Shown: positions 1 to 12,300 of the stretch, one piece after another
How the letters are laid out: each line of letters starts with the position of its first letter
How positions within the stretch are numbered: the stretch's first letter is position 1
Origin: Branchiostoma floridae
Taxonomy: Eukaryota; Chordata; Leptocardii; Amphioxiformes; Branchiostomatidae
Direction: 5' to 3'
DNA length: 64,000 nucleotides
Assembly (NCBI RefSeq): GCF_000003815.2
Contig: NC_049997.1
Location: 12,629,543-12,693,542 of the forward strand
Notes under the pieces: model-generated
Told to the model about the DNA's origin: nothing
The model's database searches: none
Seen by the model: only the letters and a program-made list of their open reading frames with translations
Program-made: the position numbers and the translations under genes

Positions 1-55
1 AATGGACTGTTTCTAACTTTAATGTGTATAAAGTAGTCGGTTGCTTTTTTAACAG

Positions 56-3000
56 AGTTAGCTAAAGAAGAAGTCATGACCGACGGCAGCGATGGTACCA
101 ACAGCGTCGATTACAACATGCCTGAACTGGCAGAGAAGACGACATCTGTACCGCTCGGTTAGTCCATATTGATTTGACTATATGGATGACATCCTCTGGG
201 AACTCCAAAACTGATGCGAGCGTTTGATTAGAAAACTTTTGGTGAAAAAATTGCCTTCATTATGAAATCTAAGTGGTTAGGAAGGTTGAACAAATGGCCT
301 AACACATAGAGTATGGTATTCCAAATAATAGATCCTTCATTTTTGTTCTTTCACATCTTCTTCTTGAATATACTTTTGCATTCTGTGACATTAGTATCCG
401 CATGCTTTACATATGACACATATTTGTAATATGTAAAGATATTGTTAATCGACCATGTTTCTCCCAGAACCCATGTATCCAGACGACCAACCGGCAGACG
501 AAGATGAGCCATTATCCAACCTTCAGGAAGCGAAGATTCTCTTGAGAGAACTGAAAGGTATCATTGTGCCCTTCTGGAATTCCTGTCAGCAGATAGGGTG
601 CATTTGTGTGCGTAAATGTGTAAGTGGACAGCATACTGGCCCGCCATGTTTTTTTTAAATTTTGTTTGTTTGCAATATCTAACATGTAACTTCAGAAGTT
701 GTGGATGGATCTCACTGATATTTGGTATGTGTGTAGGTATGGGGAAAGCGAAGGTCAAATTCAATATTGCTCCCCTTGCGGCTTTCTAAGGTACTACAGT
801 GGAATTTTCGGCTTTGACTCATGTTCTGAACATACTGTGGTCATGCGTGGTAGATAGCTCTAAACAATTAAAATAATATCGCAGGTGTCTACTCTTGTCT
901 AAAACTAGTAAAAGCTAACTCTAGGTTCTGGGTTATTGGGTTCGACTCCTTTTTCAAAGACACTCACTGTGGAAAACGAAAGATCCCACCTTTTCTATTA
1001 TGTGTGGGCTTTGTGATGTTAGAAGGAGAATGTTTTTTTTTTGTCGGTGAATGTTAAGAAGTTTGGATGGAATTTGGTGACCTCTTCAAACAGCTCTTTT
1101 CTTTCGTGATCGTAGAAAGAGCAGTTTGACATAAAATTCGTCTTCCACCATGTTTGACCTGCACTGTTTGCAACTTCTTTTACACACAGGTAGCTTCTTG
1201 TACCGCCATCTCTCAACAATTCATGCATATGAGGACCTTACTTGTGTAATTATATGACAAACATTAATTTTATAGTACGACGTTCATAAAAAGAAAAGAC
1301 AAGAATCATTTGACGATGGTACTATATCTTATTGTTTCAAAAGCAGCTTAAATCAAACATCGGATATCTGATACTTTATCTTCATTTAATGTCATAACAC
1401 TACTGAATCTATTTATTTATAAAGATATAACCATGATTGCTTTGTTTTAACCGACTAATATGATATTGTCTCACATAACTAGCCGAGGAAGAAAGAATGA
1501 CCGAAAACAACGATGACATGTCCGTACTTGCCGAGAAAAGAACTTCTGCGTTGGTCGGTGAGTGCAATTAATATTGTTACCTCCATGAAATGTCCTGAAA
1601 TGTCATGGAGGTTATATTTTACCCGGCGTTTGTCTGTCTGTGTGTGTGTGTGTCTGTGTGTAAACAAGATAACTCAAGAACGGCTGGGTGATTTGGTTTC
1701 ATACTTGGTGTGTTGGTAGTGTGTGATGAGAGCTGGAAATGATTAGATTTTGGGCCCCCTAGCGGCTTCTCTTGGTACTGCAGCGCAAATTCCGGGTTTG
1801 CTATCTCGTGTTTTGAACAAGTTATGGTCACGTTTTTGGGGTGTTAGATAGCTCTTGGGCTCAGGAATGAGTAACATAAGTTTGGGCCTCCTAGCGTCTA
1901 GTTTTGGGATAGCAGGGGCATTTTTGTCAAAAACTTCTGAAGACGATAACTCAAGAAGGGAACAACGGATTTTCATTATTTTTTGTATGTACATACCTTA
2001 GACAATGTTGTACAAAATGACATGCTAATTATGCAAAATTGAAGTAAATGTGCATAAGTCATGAGAAGATTCGATCATAGCAGTTTTTGGTATGTATCTC
2101 TTGTCCCTGGCGTGATATGGTCGTGAAATTTCGCTGGTAGATAGCTTGCAGCGTCATGACAAAGTGGGGCAGGTTTCAGCCCCATAACATTTAATTTTGG
2201 CACTGCAGGGGCGTTTTTGTCAAGACATTCCAAGAGGATAAAATATAAGCAGAAACCAAATATGGTAATGAGGAACTTATTTGCATAATTTATGTAAAAT
2301 TTGCAAAACCGCATTATGATTGATAATGGGAATCTTTACAGAAATACTTCCTTCCTCACACAGGAAGCGAAAGCCGTGGGTACATCAGCCTGGGTTGCTG
2401 GAAGGACACAGGCAACCGCGCCATTCCGACGCTCGAAGGGTCAGATCCGCGCCTAGATGGCACATACGCGGCACGACCCAACGCTGTAGAGAAGTGTTAC
2501 CAGGTAGCACGTTCTCGTGGTTTCCCCATGTTTGCTGTACAGCATGGCGGCTGGTGTGCTGGGTCTGCTAATGGGCTCAGCACCTACAAGAAGTACGGGC
2601 CTTCCACAACCTGTGCAGCGGACGGCAAAGGCGGGCCTTGGGGGAATCAGGTCTACAAGATTACAGGTTAGAGTCTAGTCATTTGTGTACAGGTAGAAGT
2701 GGATTTGTTTATTTTGTCCATCTCTAAAGAATGAAAAGCCACTAAATAAGCATTTATCCTTACCTCATGATATTTCCACATGTTCAATCTCCCTTTTTTT
2801 CGAACTACCGTATCAATTGAAACTTTTCTTTGGCCGTACTTTCGTGCATTTCAGTACTTCGTATCAGTATTTTTATCATTAAGGAGAAATGAAATCAATC
2901 TGCTTTGGTGCAGGATTTTAATTTTAATTACCTTCGCCGAGAAGGTTATATTTTGGGTAGCGTTTGTATGTTTGTATGTATGTAGAAGACCAGCATAACT

Positions 3001-6000
3001 CAAGAACGCCAGAATGGATTGTATTGATATTTGGTATGTTGGTAGGTCTTGGTGAGACCTGGAAACGATTAGATTTTGGGCCCCCTAGCAGTCTGTTACG
3101 GTACTGCAGCAGAACTTCCTGGTTTGATATCTCAAGTTCTGAACATGCTGCAGCTATGATTTTTTAGTGGTAGACAGCTCTTGATGCCGAGAGTAAGTGG
3201 TTTACGTATTGTTTTAGAACTGCAGGGCAGGTTTAGTGTCAGACTTTAAATGGGAATAACTCAAAAAGGGGTAAACGAATTGTTATGATTTTTGGTCTGT
3301 AGATAGCTTAAGTGATGCTTCATATAATGAAATATCAATTATGCAAATTGGTATCTAATTTGCATAATTAATTAGGAAATTTTATGAACACGCTCAGTTC
3401 CATTATAGGACCATTGCAACGTGTGACATTTGTAACTGAGAAGGAGAAGAATATTGATTGATATATATTATGCAAAATAAAGACCTAATTGGCATAATTA
3501 ATGAGAAAATGCTATACTTTCATTGTGGTAAATGACAGTAACTTCTTACTTGGTGAATTTGGAAGTTATGTACAGGTGAACATCGTTGAACATCAATTAT
3601 GCAAATGAGATCCTCATTTGCATAAATCATCAGAAAATGCGATAAAAGCCTTTTTCTTAACATAGATTGTGTACGTCTGGTGTCTGGTAGAGGAGATAAT
3701 CAACTGATATAATTTATGCAGATGAGAACCTTATTTGCATAATTAATGACAAACAATTAAAACAGCAGTTGTAAAGAAAGGTAGGATTATTTGGCGAAGG
3801 TATGGGGTCGTGGAACTCTAGTTGTAATATGTATATGTGGTAGGATGTTATGGTTACTCTTCTTAAATTTTTTATGTTTGATTTTTTCGTGCAACTTACA
3901 CTGTGACAATTGTAATACCGGTGGATGAAGAAAATTTGTTTTCACGTTAACTCATGCTTGATGGTAAATTCTGCGTTGATTTCTTAAAAAATATGCTGTT
4001 GTTACCTCCATGAAATGTCATGGAGGTTATATTTTACCCTGCGTTTGTCTGTCTGTGTGTCTGTGTGTTTGTAAACAAGATAACTCATGAACGGTTGGGT
4101 GGATTGGTTTCATACTTGGTGTGTTAGTAGTGTGTGATGAAAGCTGGGAATAATTAGATTTTGGACCCCCTAGCGGCTCCCCTTGATACTGCAGCGCAAC
4201 TTCCGGTTTTGCTATCTCGGTGTTCTGAACATGCTATGGTCACGATTTTTGAGTATTAGATAGCTCTTGTGCTCAGAAATAAATGACATAAGTTTGGGCC
4301 CCCTAGCGTCTAGTTTAACGATAGCAGGGGCATTTTTGTCAAAAACTTCTGACGAGGATTACTCAAGAAGGGAACAGCGGATATTCATGATTTTTGGTAT
4401 GTAGGTACCTTAGACAATGTTGTACAAGATAAAATACTAATTATGCAAAATAGGATTACATTTGCATAATTAATGAGAATATTCTATCATAGCAGTTTTT
4501 TCAATGTATCTCTTGTCCCGGACGTGATATGGTCTTGATATTCATGTCTTAGATAGCTTTAAGCGTCATGACAAAGTGGGGCAAGTTTCAGTCCCCTAAC
4601 ATTTAATTGTAGAACTGCAGGTGCGTTTTTGTCAAGACACTCCAAAGAGGATAACTGCAGAAAGGAACGACGGATTGCCTGCATTTTAGGTATGCAGGTA
4701 GCTTGGGCAAAGATGTTCATAATGATATGCATTTTATACAAATGAGGACTTAATTTGCATAATTAATGAGTAAATTGTATAATTCCATTGTTTGCAATAA
4801 CTGGACTTCGATAAATGAAACACTTGTTAATTATAATCAGTGGAACATATGCAGATATCAAATATGCAAATGATGAACTTATTAGCATAATTTATGCAAA
4901 AATTGCAAAACAACTTAATGATTAATGATCTGAATTGGGAATTTTACTTGTGACATGTTTACTGTACGTTTGTCAATGATGAACAACACCATGCATTAAT
5001 CATGTTAATATTAAGTCATTTGCATGAAATTAACAAAAGCTCTAAATATTCATGGAGGTATGAGGTCGCCGAACTCTAGTTGTATATGTATTGTATTTGT
5101 TTATTTTGTCCATCTCTAAAGAACGGCTGGGTGAATTGTTTTCAGACTTGGTGCGTTGGTAGTGTGTGATAAAAGCTGGAAATGATTAGATTTTGGGCCC
5201 CCTAGCGGCTTCCCTTGGTACTACAGCGCAACTTCCGGGTTTGCTATCTCGTGTTCTGAACAAGTTATGGTCACGATTTTTGGTGTTAGATAGCTCTTGT
5301 GCTCAGGAATAAGTAACATAAGTTTGGGCCCCCTAGCGTTTAGTTTTGGGATAGCAGGGGCATTTTTGTCAAAAACTTCTGAAGACGATAACTCAAGAAG
5401 GGAACAACGGATTTTTATTACTTTTTGTATGTAGATACCTTAGGCCCCGTTCATGATGCAAAAATTAATGCGGATGCATCCGCATTTTTGGCCGATGCGG
5501 ATAAATTTCTCATCATGAATGCTCCGAAACGGATTTGATGCGGATTTTTCGGGACCACCTCGGGAGGTGGATTTGAAGCGGATTTTTAAAATCCGCATTT
5601 GCGAACTGTCATCATGAACGCAAATGCGGCGTGAATCCGCATTACATCCGAGTAACTTGGGGTCAAAGTTCGCGCCGTGACGCGGGAAACTGTGAAATTT
5701 TAGCGGTCACTATGGCCGCATCTCACTGCAGCCAGGCCAAGGCACAAAACCTTTCGTCGCTGCCGCCTCGTACGTTCCCTTCCGCGGGCACACAGCATTT
5801 TCAGGAAAAACACTAACAACAACAGCTGGGGATCCGCCATCTTTTTCGCAATGTTCTGTTGTTGCGTAATGTTCTAATTCCCTGACGCGGATCTGAAACG
5901 GATTGCCCGTTGGCATCGTGGACACAAAATGTAAACTGTTTGCATGCGGATCATGATCGGATGGACACACATGCGGATGCATCCGCATTAATTTTTGCAT

Positions 6001-9000
6001 CATGAACGGGGCCTTAGACAATGTTGTTCAAAATGACATACTAATTATGCAAAATAGAAGAGCATTTGCATAAGTAATGAGAATATTCTATCATAGCAGT
6101 TTTTCTATATATCTCTTGTCCTGAACGTGATATGGTCCTGACATTTCGCTGGTAGATAGCTTGCAGTGTCATGACAAAGTGGGGCAGGTTTCAGCCCCCT
6201 AACATTTCTTTTCGGCACTGCAGGGGCGTTTTTGTCAAGACATTCCAAAGAGGATAACTGCAAAAAGGATTGACGGATTGGCATCATTTTAGGCATGCAG
6301 GTAGCTTGGGCAAAGATGTTAATAATGATATACATGTTATGCAAATGGGGGCTTTTTTATAATTAATGAGGAAATTGTATAATTCCATTGTTTGCAATTA
6401 CTGGACTTCAATAAATGTAACACGTGTTAATTATGATAGATGGAAAATAAGCAGAAACCAAATATGGTAATGAGGAACTTATTTGCATAATTTATGTAAA
6501 ATTTGCAAAACCGCTTTATGATTAATGATGGGAATTTTATAATTGTGACATGTGTACGTTAGTCAATGATGAACAACACCATGCATACATTATGTTAATG
6601 TGTTAGTCAATGGACCCTTCCAGCCGAACACCATATCGAACAAATAGAATCCCCTGTTCTATTTCGAATGCTCGGTCAAAAACAGCCCTAGTGGGACAGG
6701 AATGGCCAAGAGGAAAATGCTATGCCTTTTTTGTTTTACTACACAGGCTGAATATAGTTGTTTTGGGAATTGTAGGCGCTACATAGCATTACTTTGTTCC
6801 TGGGCAGGATGCACATGTAAAGCAATGTACGTAGAAGAGACGGGGCTCTGCACTAGCGGACTTTAATTGTAGTTGGATCTTATATTTGGCATGTGGTAAC
6901 GGTTACAAGCTCCCTCTCCGCGAGTGACCGAGCTGCTTTCTTCTTAATTTGTTTTTTCTCCTTAGCATGTATGCACATGCCATGCATGCAACAAACGCGG
7001 TAGAAAACCTGTCACATATATATACTAGTACATACCCAACTTTACACCTGCATCGACCGCGTGTCAGAAACCGGACATTCTTGCCCACCAACATTGTAAT
7101 ATTATGGAGCGCCTCTCGCTTCCACTTTGACTGAAATTATATCGCCCTTACGGCAACTATAAACGTCTCCTCCTTAAACGACTGCACCAAGTGGATGTAG
7201 ACTTTAACAAAGAATGCATAGCATTTTTCTTTCGCCCGTTTTGAAAGGATTTCAGGACCCCAAGAGCTAAACCGAAGTTATACGGTATCCTCAGCTTAGA
7301 GCGGCGGCGGCCATGTTTTTGCAACTCGCGCCGTTTTTGACCGAGGTTTTGAAATAGAACCCGAGATCGAACAGGGGGCGGGGCTTATGGTGTTCGGTTG
7401 GAAGGGTCCATTGCATGAAATTTGCAAAAGCTCTAAATATTTCATGGAGGTATGAGGTCGCCGAACTCTAGTTATGATATCATTGTCATTGATATCGTGC
7501 ACATATTTTTATGATATCATTGTTATTGATATCGTACACAACATTTCAAATTCAAGCGCATATACCTTTATTTTCATTCCTCATTAACTATGAGTGTTCC
7601 CAAAATTATTTCATCAGGCTGGTATATCATAGGATAGTGGAGCTTTCTTTTGCATAACCAGTAATGGTTATGCGCTTATTTGCCCCGTTAATATTCGCAT
7701 CAACTTACAGATGTCATTATGCTATACCGATTTCATTGATTATGCAAAAGTTCTTTATTTGTATAATTTGCATTTTAGACAATTTGCAAATGTCGAAAGT
7801 ATGAGCCCAAAATGTCGAAAGTATGAGCCCAAAAGCTAATGACAGAAATAATTTACACTCAAACTTTCTTTAATGAATTTTAATTCATTTTGCTCCGAAT
7901 GCTTCTCTTCTCTCAGAAACGAGGTGGGAGTCCATCGCTGGACGGCTTAAGTTCGTATCAGTTGGGTCCAACGGCGTCTGGGGAGTGAACGGCAACGATG
8001 ACATCTATTACCGCGCTGACACGTTTGAAAATGCAGCGTCTTCGGGCAGCGGTTGGGTGCACATCGGGGGTAAACTGAAGCAGATCTCATCAGGACACTC
8101 AGTTTGGGGTGTCAATGCCAACGACGACATCTACATACGACAAGGTCAGTATGATTTTCCCCGGTATTTCCACTGCAACAATCCTCTCAAGAAAGTCACC
8201 AGCGATTTTACACGTCAAGCAACTAACTATACCTGCCCGCAATCCGTCCGTTTCGCCGCGTTTAAGCGCTGACATAATACAGACTAATTAAGACGTAATA
8301 CAGACTTTCAGGAGATGTAACACTTACTTTGTAAATAAAGGACGTAAATAAAAAGGGCGTAAACAATCACCGCTTGCGGTCCTGTCAATCACCATGATTG
8401 ACGGCGGCAAAGAAGCGCGTCTGGGATATCCAGGATGAGCTTTGGTTTAGAGCGCTTTTAGTATTATATAATAGATTGAAGCACATTTAGGATGCAGGCC
8501 TATCCCAGATGTGCTTCTATCCTAAAAGCGCTTTTGGGATAGAGCACACTTGGGATAGTACAAGATCTCACGATTTCGTTTCTTTTTAGGCATATCATCC
8601 AGTAACCCTACAGGGACCGGATGGCACAGGGTTGGAGGGAAGCTCAAACAACTGGACGTCAGCTCGACCGCAAAGCAGCTGTGGGGCGTCAACAATGGAG
8701 ACAACATCTACCGGCGGACAGGGATCACTACAGCGGAACCAAAAGGTTACGGACTTCATCTTTTTTGTTGGCATCCATCTGTCTCGGAAGACAATGGTAG
8801 ACAGACAGTTATTACTCGGTGAAGAGGGTTGTGCACGTCCTTCTCCACCCTCTCGTCTACTGGCGCACTAAGTCTCACAGGGACAGAATTGCATGCCATG
8901 TGTGTGACGGCTCCAGCAGATGCAGCTTTGTTGTTCGGAGTATCCGTCTCCTAGGAGAACTTCCAACCAAGGATGCAAGGGGTTCCTCCTACCCCTGAGT

Positions 9001-9308
9001 CGTGTATAGCGGGTGCGTCATGCCCGAACATGCCCCTATGGCCATAAAGGCCTGTCACTTCAACTAGCCGCAGCTAGGTACTCATTTACACCTGAGTTAG
9101 ATGAGAAAGTCGTGTAAAGTGCCTTTCCCAAGGGCACAAGATCGGTGACATGGCAGGATTCGAACGCAGGACCTCTTGAGCCGGAGCCCAACGCTCTGCC
9201 GATTGCGCCTTGCGATCTCCTGCGGACTTGAAATCCATCTTTTAATTCATAACTCTATTCATACAAGGGGATTAATTCATAACTTTACCCATACAAGGGT
9301 ATTCAAGC

Positions 9309-9357
<49 letters not shown>

Positions 9358-12300
9358 TTGTGGCATATCCACAAGTGATTACAAAAATGTATTTTCAAGC
9401 CTCTTTGACACCGATAGTGGCTCAAGTTCACCATTCTTGTGGTTGCCATGGTAATAGATGTAACGTTATGCACGTATTCAAAAGAATTCAAGATAGCTAT
9501 ACGATGTACTCATGGCGTGGTTTTCTGGCGTTTGGACACTCTTGGTTGTTGCTTATAGTAATAGAAGTCTTAGTAGACTTTTTGTTTAAAAAAAAGACGT
9601 ATAGATTAACACTATGGTGGCGTTTTGTCCGCTACAGGTACAGGATGGCAACCTATTTCCGGCAGGCTGAAGTTCGTGTCTGTTGGTCCTGCCGGCGTGT
9701 GGGGGGTGAACAGAAATGACGACATCTTCTACCGTACGGGAACCTTCGGGAACGAGGCGTCTGCAGGCAGCGGTTGGGAGCACATCGCCGGGAAACTGAA
9801 GCAGATCTCGTCAGGGGACAACATTGTTTGGGGAGTCAACGCCAACGACAATATCTACGTTAGAGAAGGTCAAGATGTGAATCATGAATAACAAATTTGA
9901 TGATTCTTGTTAATCAAAGAGCGAAACAGTTCATCCAAAAGTTGTTACTCCTTTGAACTTTTGCGGCCATATTAAACAATTTTCAAAAGAACATTCTGAA
10001 GATAACGTTGATCTCTTCTCGTTGTATAGACTGGTAACACAAAATGATGTTTTTCTCTGTAAGCGGGCATGTGTTTAATTAATATTATAAGCTACCATGA
10101 AGAATTTTATGTCAATGGCCAAGGCCCCTTATTCCAACAATGCACGTAATGCAGTACTAATTATCACACGTTATTTGTCTAAATATGATTTTCAGGAACC
10201 AGGTGGGTCATGTTAATATTTTACGGGCCTTGACCTCTGGCATTGCCCATGATTCCCTGGAACTGTGAAGAAGCGTTTTATCTTTAGTACTCATTTGACT
10301 TGTGTGGATTGACGTTTGAATTATATGAAAAAAAACACACACCAGAAAACTAGTATTAAATAGACTTGCTTTGTTGTAGCCTGACTACACACGCCTTACT
10401 TCAGGTGCAATTACCTATAGAGAGGACAAGCACCTTTCTCCACTCGAAACAAACGTTCCTGACGAATGTCGGACACTTCGGCACATGGACACTTCGGCCC
10501 CCTGCCAATCAGGACATTTCGGCCCCAAGCCGAGGACACTTCGGCCCCGGGTCCAGTCCACGATACAGTCAAACCTGTCTATAGCGGCCACCCAAGGGAC
10601 CGGACAAATTTGGCCACTATAGACAGGTGGCCTCTGTATAGAGGTGGCAACTTGTAGATAAAATACCCAAGGGACCGACAAAAAGTGGCCACTATGGACA
10701 GGTGGCCCCTCTGCAGAGGTGGCCCCTAATACAGGTTTGACTGTAGTTATCTAACACGTAGCTCGAGTTGACTAAATAACGTATAATTTTAGGGGGGGGG
10801 GGTCGTAGTGGTTATGGCTGACACACGGAACAAACATGTGTACAATGTATTATATCAAGGAGGTTATATCACATCCTGTATAACCTAGCGGGGCCGAAGT
10901 GTCCTCGGTCTGGAGCCGAAGTGTCCTGGACTTGGGGCCGAAATTTCCGGGCCGAAGTGTCCATGTGCCGAACTGTCCCGATACCTTCCTGACGACTGCA
11001 TGCATTGTCCCCTCCCCAGGAATAAGCTCGAGCAACCCTGCGGGAACTGGCTGGCGTCAGATCCCAGGGAAACTGAAGCAGGTCGAGGCCAATCCAAGCG
11101 GCAGCCAGGCGTGGGGTGTCAACTCTGCAGACAGCATATACCAACGTGCCGGCACCGTGTCAACATGCTTACCAGGTCTGCTGACAAATAAAATTTCTTT
11201 ATATCCCTCGGATAGGACGTTAAATGGAGGTCCCGTGTCTGGGGAGAGCCATACCCCAGGCACGTTAAAGAACCCGCCACACGTCCGATGGTTGCGATGG
11301 TGCGGTGTGAGTGGTCCAAAACCTACAGTACCTTGGCCGCACCTGGGGCAATTACTGTCGTATTGAGGTCACCTGAGTGGCGCCGAATGGCAGCTCGCTC
11401 CAGACCCTTGCGATTTAGCCCCGCCTATTGTAAGCTCCTCGCAATTCAGCCCCTGGCTGCAAAGAGTGAGTAGTCGGCCCACCCAATAACAATAACAATA
11501 ACAACCTGTCACAGCCTTAGTACACAGTGCTCGGTAGTACACGCATTATGAAAGCTTGGCAATGAAAACGCATTGCCTTGGCGACGGAGTTACGGTTTAT
11601 ATGTATTAATGCACATCTGTCGTTATTGGCGTGTTTGTTTTGCAGCCAATTGGCTAAATTTTATGACAATTGATTATATCAATCAACTTGAGATTTGGTT
11701 AGGAAGACTGGGCGGCTCCTCTTTCAAGTTATATAGCTTGGAATGGTTGCGTCACAGTAATTCTCTACTATTTCTTTTGTGATGTCCAGGTGCTACAAAT
11801 GATGTAGCGTCTTTTGCCTGGTCAAATCAAGGAGGTTTAAAAATATAATGCTCTTTTCCTGAAAAATGAACACATGGACAGCAAAAACCTCTGTAATTTT
11901 GATATAAAAAACGCTTGTTAAAATTGTGACCGAAACATTAGACTAGTTAGATTAGGTGCAATGTTAGAAATCTCTATCACACCAGGGATTCCCCTTACTT
12001 TCAGCCGAACATTGCGACTGGCAGCCTGTCTTCCGAATCTTACCCGGAGTTGGAGGTGAGAAAGTGAGAGACGTTTGGACCGCTGGCTTCACCAGAGACT
12101 TCGGGTCCGACCCTTTGCTCTTCCCTGCAGCTCACTGGAAAAGTCCGCTGGTCGATGAGTGGGGAACCCTTGGCGTTCAGCTGGTGCGTTTAGCTTTAAA
12201 ACTCATTTTGAAATGACGTCATTTGAATGCAAACCATCTATGATTCTTGGCGCCTCTCCATGTTTCCCAGCATGTGAGGGATCCGTAACAGCAATTTAGA

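Larger units (their letters stand above)
5110..7475 (+). mobile_element. Family A repeat, 5'-truncated and split by two nested elements
   Basis: Family A sequence resumes at AAAGAACGGCTGGGTGAATT, without the palindromic 5' end, and finishes with CATGGAGGTATGAGGTCGCC and GAACTCTAGTT near 7470. Two unrelated inverted-repeat elements (5443-6013 and 6611-7410) interrupt it at places where the 4007-5080 copy is continuous. Confidence 0.75.

Noticed and set aside
9150..9211. Functional tRNA gene on the minus strand
   Set aside because: No acceptor-stem pairing I can draw, and it continues directly into a SINE body.
9360..9719. 119-residue ORF running into a tectonin exon
   Set aside because: It is in a different frame from the tectonin exon at 9638-9868 and has no support of its own.
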